From NCBI RefSeq assembly GCF_000003815.2, contig NC_049979.1, forward strand, positions 3,001,353 through 3,065,352: a stretch of 64,000 nucleotides of DNA, given 5' to 3'. The DNA comes from Branchiostoma floridae (taxonomy: Eukaryota; Chordata; Leptocardii; Amphioxiformes; Branchiostomatidae). Shown piece after piece: positions 12,101 to 26,700 of the stretch (its first letter is position 1; every line of letters starts with the position of its first letter). The position numbers and the translations under genes are program-made. The notes beneath the pieces were generated by a model, which saw only the letters and a program-made list of their open reading frames with translations, had not been told where the DNA came from and ran no database searches.

Positions 12101-15100
12101 AATTAGCCACCATCATTTTAAAGACATTAAGGAAATGGGATGGTATGGAGCAGGGAGCAGGGGAACTTTGCGAGGGCTTATCCGGGCTACGCCGAAGAGC
12201 CATTTCCCCCTCTTCATTACGACGTCGTCCCAGCGACATAATCCGCTACTTGTTTACTGTGCGATTGAGTGTAATCTGGATGGGCGATGTCGTTAACGCA
12301 GACACCTCTCTGACGCGTCCGTTCGCACTACGCTAAGCCACTCCTTCAGAGGAAAGTCACCTCTCTAGCCCACTCTTCTCCGACCAAAGAAACAAGAACT
12401 CGTAGTACGGAGTGTAACTCTGGTTGAAAGTGTTCATCATGCACTGGTCATGAATTTAAACATAGTACCTTTGTGATGATAAGTCATTCCTGATAAAGAG
12501 ACCAACACATCTCTGTCCTGCTCCTCTCTGAACTTGTACCATGGTGTAAGAAGAAGAATTAAGAACTCGTAGCATGGAGTGTAACTTCCTTCGGTAGACA
12601 TACACTGACTGGTCATGAATGAAAAAGTAGGTGGTTAACAACAGACATAATCTTCAAGGCATTCTTTAGGAGTTTGACTCTCTATCAATGGGAATCTATA
12701 AGCACCAATTCTAACTTCCTTCGCCAGAGTTAATTACATACTGGAAAAGTAACTTCATATGGTAAACAACACACACACAAACACCTCAATGATGGTATGT
12801 ACACAACTGTATAAACTCAATTCCTTAAAGGGACCATCATGTCTCTCTTTTGATGAATCATACTCCTGAGAAATGAGAATCGATTCAAACTGTCCTTGCT
12901 GGAGTTAATTACATCCTAGTCCTAAATTGAAAAGTTACTGGTAAACAACCCACGCAAACACCTCCATGATGCCATGAGGCTTAACTCCTCAAAGGGACAT
13001 GACACAGGGTTGTCTCCAGGACCCTTCCCTCCAGCCTCGTACGTAAATTTGCTTGTTGGGAAAAATTTCACCCCATCTGTCCCTAACTCATACTTCAGTA
13101 CATTAGATTGATTGAGCTTAATTTAGCTTAAACCTTTTCCTAAGCTTAATATGACAGATTGTACAAGGAAAATCAACAACATTAGCTTCCAAACAATGAA
13201 AGGGACGGATAAAGAAATTTAAAGCTGAGACAACCCTGATCTGACAGTTCTTCCTTTTGGTTCTCATGAAAAGAGAAATAGTAGATGCACCAGTGACAAA
13301 CTCCCACCATCAGAAATTATAATCGTTATGCACTGATCATTCATCGAAAAGTAGCTGGTAAACAAAACATGATCACCTCTGTCTATCCGTTTCTAAGCTA
13401 ACCCAATATCCCTTTCAAGTGACGGACACCTCTCCATCTATGTTTTTCCCTGATGACCAGAGAAACGGTAAATGTGCCGGTAACTAACTCCTGCAGCCGG
13501 AGTTAATTACGCACCCGTCATTAATCGAAAAGTGGCTGGGAAACAACACGCACGGATATATCTGCAGCGTTCCGTGCACTTGACGGGCAACTCTGACCCG
13601 TTTCTCCATGTGCATATTCATGAGGCCTCAACTGAAATTTGACGCCGAATCTTACAGCGATATCGTCACCATTTGGCACGCATCGTTGACCTGCAGTGAT
13701 CAGCTTTCTGCTTCCATGCAGGAACATTTCGGACAATTGAGCATTAAGGAAGTAATCCCTAATTGGACAGCACAGTACGTCGTATCAGAAGTTCGCACAA
13801 GTTTCCACAGGTTGTCTTATTTCGTAACTCCAGAAAAGTTTTTTGAGCCAGCTTTACAGGTGGTAGATGGAGTTGTAGCCTGTAAGTACTCCAATTACTT
13901 GTTGATAATCCTATTCAGTGCCTCTGTTACTTAAAACAAAACTAGACTCAGGACAAGACTCCTAGTAGTTGAATTCCTCCATATTTGATCATTTTGATCT
14001 TCTCAAAGTATTGTCACTGGCAGAGTCGTACTGAATAATGATTATCATGAATGTCAAATCAATTGATAATTAGTTATCCCCTGAAAAAAATGACAAAGCA
14101 ACCAACTAGATAATGGGTAGTAGTCAAGAGAGAACCTACAGTAGCTTGTGGAATAGCAGTACAGTAGGACACTATCATGTGATGACTTCATTCATCTGTC
14201 ACTTCGCTTTCTGGCATATTGCAGTAAAAGGTACCCACAACTTGCAGGACTTCCCTCTGACATTGAGACTTGAACATGGCAGGGACAAGTGGGTAATGAT
14301 AGATGAACAAACATTGATGCTGAATCTATCTGTTAGTGCCTGTAGTTTTACCGCTCTACCCTTGAATAAGTGATGGTAATTCATGTAATTCATCATCATC
14401 ATGATGTTTGTGTATCTATTAAAGCCTTTTATACTGAGGCACTGACTCTGTTACCCCTTTTGTAATACAGAGAAACTTTGATAGAAAGTATTTCTAAACC
14501 AATGCAAAAAAAATGAAATGAGTGAAATAGTTTTTAGATAAATGAAGAAAAAAAACAACTGCACCAGCCAACTGGTGAGGTGTACAAATGTAGACGTGAC
14601 AGAAAGCTTGACTCTGTGCGTCCTTCCTTAACGCTCGGCCCATTGTGACAGCATCACCCGCGACCTTGCTGTTCCCCGACGACGAGCGTCTTTATCAGTC
14701 ACGCGGTAGCCACGGCAACCAGAGGACAGCCACGTCGTCGTGTGAGCGATGGATCATCATTAGCACGGACCTCTGCGTCACCGACATCCATCACGTGTCG
14801 CTCTGCCGTTGCCGAGCGCAGCCATGGCAACCGAGGTTGCCGCCCATCACTCATAAACTCGAACAGGTTATTCACACCGGCTTTCATGAGAAAGCAGGAC
14901 CATAAAATACTTCAGAATGGCAGGACTGATTGTATCTAGGCCAGAGCTATGAAATGCAAGCATGTATGATTTTCGTATTTACGGACAGGCGCCATGCTTA
15001 AGCTGGGTTTGCATGCTGGTATTGGACATAATAAGACGGGCAATGCGTTTTGGGCTGCCCGAGAGGACCACAGACTCGTAAAACCGAGTTACGTCCTGTT

Positions 15101-18100
15101 TGGTAAGGGACCCGTGGGACTGCCGCCGCCGAAAATGGTCCCAGCTCCTCCCTAACCCCTTTAGGCCGTCGTAACTAGGCTTCTCCATCGCATGGATCCT
15201 GCCAGTCTATCCAATTCCGGACCCTGTGATGAGGGAACTGTATATATGCAGATGAGCCAAAGACGACCAATTAAGGCGGCAAAATAGAAATCCATTGCTT
15301 CAGAGCACACAGATTTGCCGTAAGTTGGGGGAGAATTACGCCCTCTTCGTGCCGACGTACCCACACACTTACTCGCCGAGCCCCGAAACCTCTCTCTCTA
15401 GACTTTATCGATTTACTCCCACCCCCATTTGTAATGCCATTTGGATGGAAATGTGCACTAGGTTTTTATCCCAGAATCACGGGAGTTTCGGGACAGTTAT
15501 TGAGGTACAGGTGGCGAATTACCTCCAAAACACATTCGTCTCCCCAGGCACAAAGCTTCAATATCCCTCCCCCTGATAGGATGCACCGGGGGTCAAAGGT
15601 GGGGATAATGGGTGCAAGCCACCCCCCAGGCAAGGGCAGGGATTGTTGGGGGAGACCTTTACACCCCCTGCAGCCAGCAGGAGGGGAAATTGGTGCACTT
15701 GACGGGACACCTCGGTCAGACTGGCACGGATCGCGCTCCGCTGGCCGGACGTGGCAAGGCGGAGAGAGCAGCTCTGCCCCCAAGGTCAACCAGCGCCCGG
15801 ACCTTTCTCTCCCCGTCACCCCATTTGAGAAAATTGCCCTGTTTTGATTGAGTCCGCCGCGCGGAAAGGTTAGCTTGGCTGGTCACTCGCAACCGAATTT
15901 ACCATATTCCGTGCCCCGGAGCCACGGAGAGGGAGAGAGAGGGAGAAAAGGTCCGTCAGACGGTCAGACTCCCAATGATAAGTCCCTCATCTGCACTTAA
16001 GGACGGACGCGGGCAGAGGCTATTGGAGGATGAGGAAGGGAATGGAGGTCTTGATGTTCGGATCCATCCTTTTGTATCCCCCCTCCTCGGAAGTGCTGGC
16101 TTGATGTACGGCCACGCAATTTACAGAACATATTCATGAGCTCCCAATAAGTCCATTAACCGGTGAATTCCCTGCTCAAGGTTTTAGCCGAGATCGCTTC
16201 GCACGGCGTAATTCCCACCCTGCCGGAGAAAAGCACAAGTCACTCAAGTGCACAATGAAAGGGGGAGATGAGTCCGGGAAGAGTTTTGTTAAGAAGTGCA
16301 ATCCGGAGGTGGAAGTGGTTCGACGGGAAGAAGAAAAGAGCTGCAACTCTGAAGGATTAAAAGGGATGCGGTGCCAATCTTGCCGGAAAGTTTGGTACAG
16401 ACCGAGGTGAAACTTCAGGAGAAATATAAAAGATTCATTCCAGAAAATTAGAATGTCTACTTATATGTCATAAAGACATCTTTGGCATGAACAAAATTTT
16501 AAGGGCATGTTTGTCATTTTTCGTCAGAGTAACACAAAGCTTTACCCCAAGCCCATTGCCCACTGTGCCATCAGGGGTTAACATGCATTCCACTTCCCAG
16601 CAGACTATGTGTAATATTATAATACACAGAACTATTAGGCATGTATACAGTCATGATCATGTGTTGTATGATGAAACTGGATTGTGGTATGACAAATTTT
16701 CAGATCTTTACTGCAAATGGGAACCACATATTATTGTACGTTGTGAGCAGCCTAATATTTTATTGCATTACCCGATGCATTGCCAATGCTTATGGCCCCT
16801 ATTGTAGGATTTGAGTGAGGGAAAAAGTGCAAGTATGTTTGGCTATTTCTTGGCAACATTCCCTAGCAATATTCACAGAGTACCAAATTTGTTGAGAAGC
16901 TGACATACTTTGATCGGGTTTGTTTGTTCTGAGCAATGGACAAGTTAAACTCATAATGCACTAGTCTCATTATTGCCATAGATTAACTTTAAGCTCTAAA
17001 CATGATAAAACACACAAAAACATTTTGTAAGAAGTTGCTATTGATGGAAACACAAGACAGTATTTTGTTCTGAAGAATATTTCCCACTTTTGCCTCCCAA
17101 ATCCTTTACATATGCCTTTTAAAAACATTCCACTCCCAAAGTCTATGTATAAGTCAGTGTGTATACATATGTTATATATAGAACAGTGCAGGCTGTGTTT
17201 ACCAGTGGGGGGAGTGACGGTCCCAGACAGCGGCTGACATGACCCCTGCCCTGTCTGTCTCAGTCTGCGGCCCTGCCAGACACAACAGTCAGCTGAGCTG
17301 ATTGACCCCCTTGTTTTGCTGCCCCTCCCCTCATGAATTATTTCCCCTATGCTATACCACAAGGGAAGGTCTTTACATAATTGCTAGGGTCCATTCGTGT
17401 GCCCCTAGCGCCATGCAGTCTTGGTACAGGAAGCCTGGCCATGGCAGGTTTCAGCTAAAAGATCACAGTGTTTTGCCAATAGGGATTCACACCCCAAAGT
17501 GAAGAGCTTCCACACTATAAAATGTACAGTAGGCTGCACAAGAAAGATACAAACTAAAGTAAAATATGTCGGGAATCAGGATACAGTCTACCAAAACTGT
17601 GAAAAGGAACTAAAAGTTGCCGACTTGTGCACCTTAAAAACCCTCTTTTTAAGTAGTAACATATATTATTAACATTCATATGATTAGGCACTAATCTACC
17701 AAACACCTTCCTATACAACTTATACAGAGTCTCAAAATTGATGGATTCCTCTACTCCTGTATAGGAAAGAAAGTGATCCTAGGGCTGTGAACAACCCACC
17801 CAGACCAGATATAACTGTGACACTGACAGTCTGATTGAGTAGCAACTCTAACCAGAAACTCAGATTCTTCCTTTGCCTAAGAATATACTCTGCTCATGAT
17901 CAACTCTTCTTGATCCTGCTTTAAATGTGAAGACAACCTCAGTCTGGTGCAGATTTACTATCATAGACACACTTTACAATTAACTTATAATTATATTGTC
18001 TTTGAATATTTTATTCACTCCTTAAACTATCATAGAACCAGACAGAGTAAGTAGCTAATCTTTCTTGAGTACAAAAAACAACATACACATGTACATGTAC

Positions 18101-20649
18101 AGTGTACAAATATCATAATTACATAAAAGCTGTTACAACTTATAATAGTATTGCAATCTACACTGTACATCACAATTGTCTGGTTTATAATTTTTACATG
18201 TTTTGAAACATGCCCATTACAAACAAAGTTCGATTCTTCCTTATACTTAAGATTTGTCTCTCTGTGGGTTTCTGCAACCAGAGGTTGACTAACTGCAGTT
18301 CTGCAGTGGTCCATCAGAGGGACAGAGGTGTTCCCTTGCCAAGTCAAATTAGCTTGCTGTATCACAGCCATGAGCTGATAGGCACTAGCATGGGATGTTG
18401 AGATATTGGCAACTGTTTGTAGATTTGAGAGAGGTGGATTTGAAAGTTGAGTGGCATTCACATATTTTTGTGTGAGCTCAGTTACAATGTACTATGTTCA
18501 TGTCTGATCTGGTTGATAAAAGTTTGCTCAGCCACTGGGGCAATCGTTCACACCCGGTAGGATTTTTATGTGGTAGGACTTTGCCCAGTGGGAGTTCATT
18601 GCTGGCCACAAGGAGACTGGCAGAATGGAAATTCTTGGCGGAGGAATTCCTGCACTGTTTGTAACCAATAGAATTGTACTGTTTTGCCAGAGAGCTTCCT
18701 TGTGTCAAGATCTTCATCGTCATCACAGGCTGGTTGCCCAAACCAGGTCTACTCTCTCCCTCCAGACATCTCTGCCCCCCATAGTGGTCTTTAATCCTCG
18801 ACCCGCAGCCCCGCATCACGAGAAAGTTGGTCTAGATACTTTGTTCATTTCATTTCCTTTTCCTGAATTGGCAGTGTCAATCCTCTGTCATGAGAAGCAA
18901 AGAAGCTGGGACCGAAGCTAAAAATTCCAACTTTTTGACCTGACATTTCAGCAGTTTTCCCCCCGTCGACTGAGTCAGCGCCCAACAAACATCCGAGCTT
19001 GCCAGTGGCGGATCTTGTGCCGATCTCAGCGTGGCCGTCTTGTCAATAGCTGACGGCACCAATCAATTATCTGCCGCTGTCACACAATTGCAGCTTATGT
19101 TCTTCCATCTGAACGGTTCGTTTCCCTCATTACCTAGGCCGATTGTCTGCACCAGATACTTATTGCAAAGCTTCACAACAAATCAGCGGCTCCGCTGATC
19201 TGATTTCGAGCTCAATATTCCGCACCCCGCCCGTCGCTGTTCAGTCGATCGAGGGGACACAGTCGAGAGAACGAGTCAGCGAGGCGCGTTGACGTAAATC
19301 CTTTTTCGAAACTTCACGTCTGTTTACTGTTATATCTAAGTTCACAAAACTCCACATCATTTGCTTGTAATCATTGTACATCACAGAGAAAGGAAAGTTT
19401 AATAAAACTAGTTTTATTCAAAACTAACTTTTTTGTTGCGCAGTCGTTTGAGGGGACACAGTCCAGGAAACCAGTCATTGAAGCTTATGAGCATAAATCT
19501 CCACTTTGTTCGAGAAAAATCTGATATTCTCTGTTTAAGTCGATTCACAACCATCTTTTCAAATTGATGCCTGCACTACTGTAGTTATTTCAAGCACCCA
19601 TATATAGGATATGAAAGAGCCAACGAAGATAAAACGGTGAAAAGTTTGCAATATTAGCAATGTTCTGTAACAGTTGTTAATCAAATAACAATCAAATGAC
19701 ATGCATATGGAAGAGATACAGCCAATATGTACATATGATATAGGAAAAAGTGTATAGTTCATTGTCTGTTGGATGAAAAGCTTCAGTGATCACATATACC
19801 TATCTAATACATGTCAGTACAGCATCATATGCACTGAGATCCTATTTGCTTGCCCGACATGGTTTGAGAGCACCGCTCACTTGCAAGAGATTGTCAGTGC
19901 TCAGCCAAGTGGTAAAAACTCCAGAGACTGAGTCAAATCCTGTTCCAATGTGTGTATTAACACTCGCATTAGATGTTCGGCGAGACTTCAGACTGAAACG
20001 ATTTTTGAAGCTTCCATTTGCGCATTGTGCAACCGCCGACCGAAACAGCCGCGAGCGATCCCCGGGAGTTAGAGTTACTGCGGCCCTCGATGTAAAACTG
20101 ACCGACGAAATGAGTCAAGCATAATTCCCATCCTGCAACATCACTCAACTGATAAGAATATTAGGGAATCAATAGACGGCTGCGGGCCTCGCTTACGCTA
20201 TCTGTGGGGACATATTTCACCGGTCCTACCGATGCACAAAATGGATTTGTACCACTTACATGAACCTTAAATGTATCGGGGGGGTCCCAGCTGTGCCAGA
20301 AATTGCACCCAGATATCTGTCGGCAATCATTTCACACTGGGAGCCTAAAACAGAAGGCAGAGGGCTCCCTGTCCCATCTGTACATGTATGAGAGATGATG
20401 ACAGACAAAGACACTCTGTCTGTCTTGTAAAGACACTTAATTCAGGGGTTTTCAGTGTGTCGAAAGTCGGAAACCATAGATATACTATACAATAGAAGCT
20501 TTATTAACACAACCAGAAGGAAAGTTACTTTTGTATGGCCAACTATAAACTACAACAACAAAAGAGAGAAAGAATACAGAATATATCTTACAATTCTACA
20601 TATACAATATAGGATAATAAGGGAAAACCTCTATACCATCAGGTGGGGC

Positions 20650-20721
<72 letters not shown>

Positions 20722-23700
20722 ATGTAATACGTATATATGTATTTATAATAGGAGGAACATGCATTTTGGGATGACTAGTTCATTTGATGTATTCATGATC
20801 TTTAATTGAGATTTACCACATTTGTGGAAAGATTGACAGAACAGGTGACTATCACCTTTTCAAGATGTGAACCTGGAGGTCAGACTGTAAGGTTTTAACC
20901 ACTCACTCAGGGATGGACCTTTCTGAGAAGTGTCGTGGGTTTTTTGATGAATGAATGAATGAGTACCTTTGTTGTACATATATACCCACTGGTTTGAGTA
21001 CAGGTCGCAACAAAAGAATAGTTGAGAGATACATGAAATATATATATTAATTTATAGACTCTGTTTCCCTACTTCATACACCTATGTAACACAGACAAGT
21101 TCATATTCGTAAAGAATTTAAACAAACCTTTGATTTAAAACATACCTGTTCCTACATTTTCAGAATCACAAAGTAGCGTGAAGTCAAATTCACTTAGTAG
21201 AATATGATTCTTGTCTTGGTTGACATAAAAGTTAAGCTCCCTCTTTGTTGTATAATCTACATTCTACTAGAAAATCTTATCATTGGAAAGGATCTTGAGT
21301 TTTGTTAATGTACTTCCTCCTGGCCCAGGTTGAGATGACTGGCAGCATTCTACTAGAAGATCTTCAATTCTATCATTGCAGTGGAAAGGATCTTGAGTTT
21401 CCTAGTAGAAATAAATCTTCAATATTTTTCTATTATTTACAGTGGAAAGGATCTCCAGTTTTCGTTGTGTGGAAAGGATCTTGAGTTTTCTTTCTTTTTT
21501 TCTTTCTTCAGGTTGAGATGACCGGCAGCAGCGTGTTTGACTACGTCCATCCCGGAGACCACGCGGAACTCGCCGAGCAGCTGGGGATCAAGATCTCCCT
21601 TCAGGGGCACCAGGGGCAGGGGGCGGCTTCCGAGGGGGAGGGCAGGGGTTCCACAACACCTTCCTCCTTTCCCATCCCGGAACATATAGAACCGGGTAAG
21701 CCATGCCTTTGTAATCCATGAAATATATATCCATTTCCCAACCCCTTCCTCCTTTCCCAGAACATATAGAACCGGGTAGGGAACCCTTTTCTCAGGTCAT
21801 GCTGGGGGGTAAGAACCCCCCCCCCCCCCCCCGGGACCCCGAATAGCAAGCTTGCACCTGCGGCGCTCATCTTGCTCCTTCAGCACTCACCAGTCCAAAA
21901 AATGTCCCAAAGAATCAGCCCACCAAAAAATACTGGCTACAGGCCACCTTCATGACATTGTAACCCTCCAACTACAGGCAGACAGTTAAGGAACAAAAAT
22001 TGTCTCACCACGCCGATAGCTAGGACTGAATGGTTGAAACAGTCATTCTTACACTGTGCCGTAAAACAGCGAGGGGGTGTCTTATAGGAATACATAGCAG
22101 GACATGACATACTTTTTTCTGCATACATTGAAAATTACCTGCACCAGACAAATTTTACCTGCACCACATTGAATTTAGTATGAATCATTAAAAATTTTCA
22201 GAAACCATTGCTATTTTCTTACTTTATTTTTTTCAGGTGGTAACAGTCAATGCAGCTGATAACAATCCATGTACACCAGACCTACACCATAGGACATTTA
22301 TGTATAAAACCCAGGCTAGGTGCAGGTAGACATCAGAAATACCTGCACAGATCCAATTTTTCCTGCACTAACCTGTATATTTCAAGCCCTACATAGTTTG
22401 AAACTGATTTATTCAAATGTAAACGGAAGCTGCATGTTTCATCTTCTTACTGGATGCATAGAAGTTTTGACAATGTCATTTACTTATCTCTGTCATGTAG
22501 AAACAGGAAAGGAATCTTTTCAGACATCATGTAAGCAGTTCAGGAAATAGCTTCATCACAATTGGAAGATTTATGCCCAGTCAGAGAACGGTTACTATGA
22601 AATCACTCAAATGTCAATCTTTCGACACAACATTCAGCACCAAGGAGAGGCACCATCAACAATTTAGTAGGATACTCAAGAGTGCTTACCTCCAGAAATA
22701 GCAACAAAGAAACCAACAAACTTAAACCAACAAAGAAACTGAATTGAAAAAGAATGACAAGAAAGCCTTTTTGATATTCAACACTTCTATGACTGTTCAA
22801 CCTTTAGGTCACACCAATTTTATTTGTTGGTTCACGGATTGTTTCAGAAAAGAATATCATGGAGCAACAGGGTGGAAATAAATAAAAACATTTGCCAAAA
22901 GTCTGAGGTAAACATAAGGACTAAACATAGAAAATGATAAGTTTTCAGCTTGAAAAAAGCAAACAAACGATACCACAGTACAGTAGCTGTACCTGTTTGT
23001 TGAAAATTTAAGTACAGTTTTTATGTATGCCTTTGTGAATGAAAATTTTTACTGCATTGATAAATTTACCCACAGTGTAAAGGTACTTGGGCAAATTTGC
23101 TATTCTGGAAAGTTGTTGAATGACTTCATAGTAATTTCATGGTCGAAATTTTCTGAATGGTAGCTGAAGTGAATTTTTTTGTCATTTTCGAAAAAATAGG
23201 AGTGGGTCTCCGAAAACTTATCAATTGAATTACAATGTACCTTTGTCCCAGTACAAAACACTGAACAGTCTTAGTATATACATGCAGCATGCAACAGGTT
23301 AAACTATGCCACAGCTACGTGTGCAACACGGCAATGTCTGTAAGTTTTGATTTTTGATTTGGTGCTTTGAGTATCTATAACTAATGAGCTGGAATACAAA
23401 GTATATGGCGGCAAAATGCAAGTTAAAAGATAGGCACTGTACTGTACTATCTTCTTCTTCTTCTTTCTTGTTCTCCTGGCCGAACTCTGTGTACTGTACT
23501 ATGAGTGGGGGCTATTCCATTATACTCTTCTCAGAATTTTTGTCATCTCTTTATGTGGATAGGCTGAACAAGTCTGAGCTAATTTCACTTGACTCCATCA
23601 ACTTAGGGAGTACTCCTGCACTGTGGTTGCTGGATTGACTCAAGATGACAGGGAAGTCAAACAACGTCGAGAGCAAAAGAGCAGGGAGAAAAGTTCCAAG

Positions 23701-26700
23701 CAGGTTCCGACCCAATTGGGCTGGAATATGTAACAGGGTGCGCTGATGTAGATCATAGCCGTGCCCGTATCAGGCTGATCGCATGCCGGAGATAACAGAC
23801 CAAGTGCACGATCGGGCGGCGGCTGTGCCCGGCAAATCATCTGCATTGCTGAGTGCGCTAACGAAGACAAGGCCTGACCCGTCATCGGGGTGGGAATATT
23901 ACAGGGGGACGGGCTGGCCAACGACTCACGCATTCCGGGCACGGAGGGATTTTCACTTCAAGTACTCTCCTAGGACGCCGTATTGACATGTACCCTTGTA
24001 CGGGGGAAATAGGATAGCGCAATTCAGCAGCAAAACTATTATTTCAGCCGTGTATTAATATCTCATGGTCATAACTGTCCATAAATTGCATGCCGGGGCT
24101 TGTACAAAGCAATAACTATTTGCTCCGGGTCACCGAACTATTAGCCAGTGTGACGGGTGATCTTTGACATGGGGCACCTCTCAGAAATGCATGATATTTA
24201 AGTAATGTCCATTTAATTGCGACATTTGATGTAGCAGACTATGTCCATTCTATTAGATTTTTATGTTCCGTGCAAGAGATAATTAACATTATCCGTGTAG
24301 CAAATGTTAACGCGGGTTTATGGTGTTAGGCTGGGCTATTAAAGTCGGGGGAAGTTTTTCCCAAAAGAGTTATTATCCGCCAACCTTACCAAATAATTAA
24401 GTGTTTGCGTTCAATTTACAAAGTGATGCCCGCTGCGAAGCGGGGCGCTAAAATGGCAAGCGCATCCTCGCCTAATTGGACCTAATAAACGAAGTTTTTC
24501 GGTCGTCTTCGGAAAATGAATGGAACGGTAATCCGGTAATGCACGAAAGTCCGGGCATTACGACCTGGCTCGCGGGGCTTCTGTTGGCACGGAAACGCGG
24601 GCACGCATCACCGTTGACCTCCTCATCAAGTGCAGCAGTCATGTGCAAGGTGACAGAAAGCATTTAGGCCCAGCAGACTGGAAAGGGCAGCCTGCACCGC
24701 GCGGGGTCTCTCCAGAGGAGGTCGCCTGTGAATGTTACTCCAGGCACCGGTGACACCCAGGGTGGAAGCTACAGAGAGGTGGGAGGAGGGAGAGGGACCC
24801 CTACTCGGGCGGACGCACGGCCCGGCAACTGTAATGACACGCCGGGTGCCCCCACTGTACGGGTGCCGTGCTCACATCCAGTGTAGTGGCTCCCCCGGCG
24901 AAGTCGTTACCGCTTTAACGAGACGGTTGTCGAGAACTTTATGGCTTAATCGTAAAGGGATTTTACTTTGTTATACCAAAGGATTGTTGGGCTGGAGTTT
25001 TTGTTCCTCCAGTGGACCATCTGTCTAATGCCCACAGTCTATGATATGTTGATTTTCGACCCTTGGTATTGACTAAGTCAGAGGCATGGGCTTACAACAG
25101 TGGTAGAACTGAGTTGATGAAAAAGGTCAAAATCCATGGACTAGTCTTGTAGAGAGTCTTTTTGAGAGTTTGTGGGTCTGCACTTTTGTGCATGTACCTT
25201 GTTTTCACCTCCTACTGGTTGATTGGTTCTCATTGGTTGCAAGTTTCACACATCTTTTGTTTTGTCAGTTACCATTGGTTGTAAGTTTCATGCACAATGT
25301 AGCTTTTGTTTCAGAAGTTACCATTGGTTCTACTGGGTAAGTTCCATTAAGATTTGGTTTCGTAAGTTACCATTGGTTGTAAGTTCCACAAAGCTTTTGT
25401 TTCGTAAGTTACAATTTGCTCTTAGTTTCACTGGACCATGTACAACACTTCTGAACTGTGTATGCTCCTGCAAAAATTAAAAAAACAAACAGAGAAACAG
25501 CCTAATTAAGACCAGTCTGACCCGTCACACTTCACTTTCGGTTTTCGTGTTTACTTAATTACTTTTCATGGAGACAGTCATTGTGTTAACATGCTCCGCT
25601 TCATTTATTCATACATTCGCATTCATCAAACTTCATTTTGTCAACGATTTCTTCCTTGGGAGAAAGAAAAGTGCCATATTGACCGCCGTTTCGATCCCGC
25701 CAATTACGCCATGAAATATTTACTGGTCTCATTTTCGCAGAGAATATCTCCTACACGGCAAAATCCACTTACACCTCATCCATCGCTCTTTAGATCACAT
25801 CATTCTGGTAATCTGCATTCTCTTTTGTCCAGAGTTATCCCTGTAACCACCCCACTGAAACCGATTCCCTTTTAATCCAGCTATTTGTCGTAACTTTCCA
25901 TTCAACATCTACCCGCTCCCACCGTCCCCCCGTCTGGCAGATTACTTTTCCGGGACCCTTTTCGACGCTCCTGCATTCAACATTTTCAATTTGTGGTGCG
26001 GGTAATTCCATTACTCCTCAACAATCCAGCATCCATCTTTGTGCTGATGTCGGCACGATGCTCCGAAATCCGAAATTCCGACCTACAAGGAAATCAAGCA
26101 GTCGTAGATAACTCATAAATCTGAATTCCTCCGAGGGTCCCCCCATATTGATCTGGCAGAATGAGTAGCTAATAAAACGGTTTTCCTCCATGGTTACAGC
26201 CAAGTGGTTTGCCCCGCTCAGTCTGGGTGCAAGCCCCATATTCTCCGTCGAACAAGGAGATATTACAGTCCACTCAATGAAGAGCGAATGTTGTGGAAAG
26301 AGGGTGGATCAGCAATAAGCTTGCCTTTGCTCCCAGGTGGATTTCCTGCAGAATATTTTCATTAGGAAGTTATAGGTTGGGAATTAGATTCAGCCACTTC
26401 CTCTTTCTCGGTTCGTTCGAGGCTGTCAATTACTGAGCTTCGATGGCGCGGAAGGTGTTAAGTTTGAGGAGACCCTCTCAAAAAACTTGTCGCATCATCA
26501 GTCACTCTCCCGATCTGGAGTGAGATAGCTGTACACATGTATACAACCGCAGGCTGTTATAAGAAGAATAAAACAGCGCTCTGGCCACATCCCTCACATG
26601 TAGCATGAGAGTTCATCTGAGTTGATAGAGTTCATCTGAGTTGATGAAATACATTGCGAATGAATGAAAGACCTTTATTGTACATTTATGCTCTAGTTCT

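Larger units (their letters stand above)
3144..21511. other. Large NPAS intron a-b (18.4 kb)
   Basis: No coding exon was found. Repeats include an inverted-repeat element (about 4281-4584), a tRNA-like SINE head (4609-4690), two hAT-like elements (about 8221 and 9703), a palindromic element (10717) and a TA microsatellite (20648-20722). Blocks of unique, more GC-balanced sequence occur at about 3730-4260, 5550-6400, 10380-10640, 11910-12400, 13540-13760, 14600-14900, 15000-16430 and 18950-19300; these are candidate regulatory segments. The largest reading frames (143 codons on the minus strand at 18030-18461, 137 codons at 15434-15847) show no recognisable family. The remainder is AT-rich with nothing specific visible. 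Confidence 0.65.

Noticed and set aside
15434-15847. 137-codon plus-strand frame and 117-codon minus-strand frame (15466-15819)
   Set aside because: Both strands are open because the stretch is GC-balanced; neither shows conserved motifs.
18030-18461. 143-codon minus-strand frame as an intronic gene
   Set aside because: Met- and Asn-rich translation of AT-rich DNA with no family resemblance.
20455-20727. 90-codon frame ending in a Tyr/Ile repeat
   Set aside because: The C-terminal half is the translation of the TA microsatellite.
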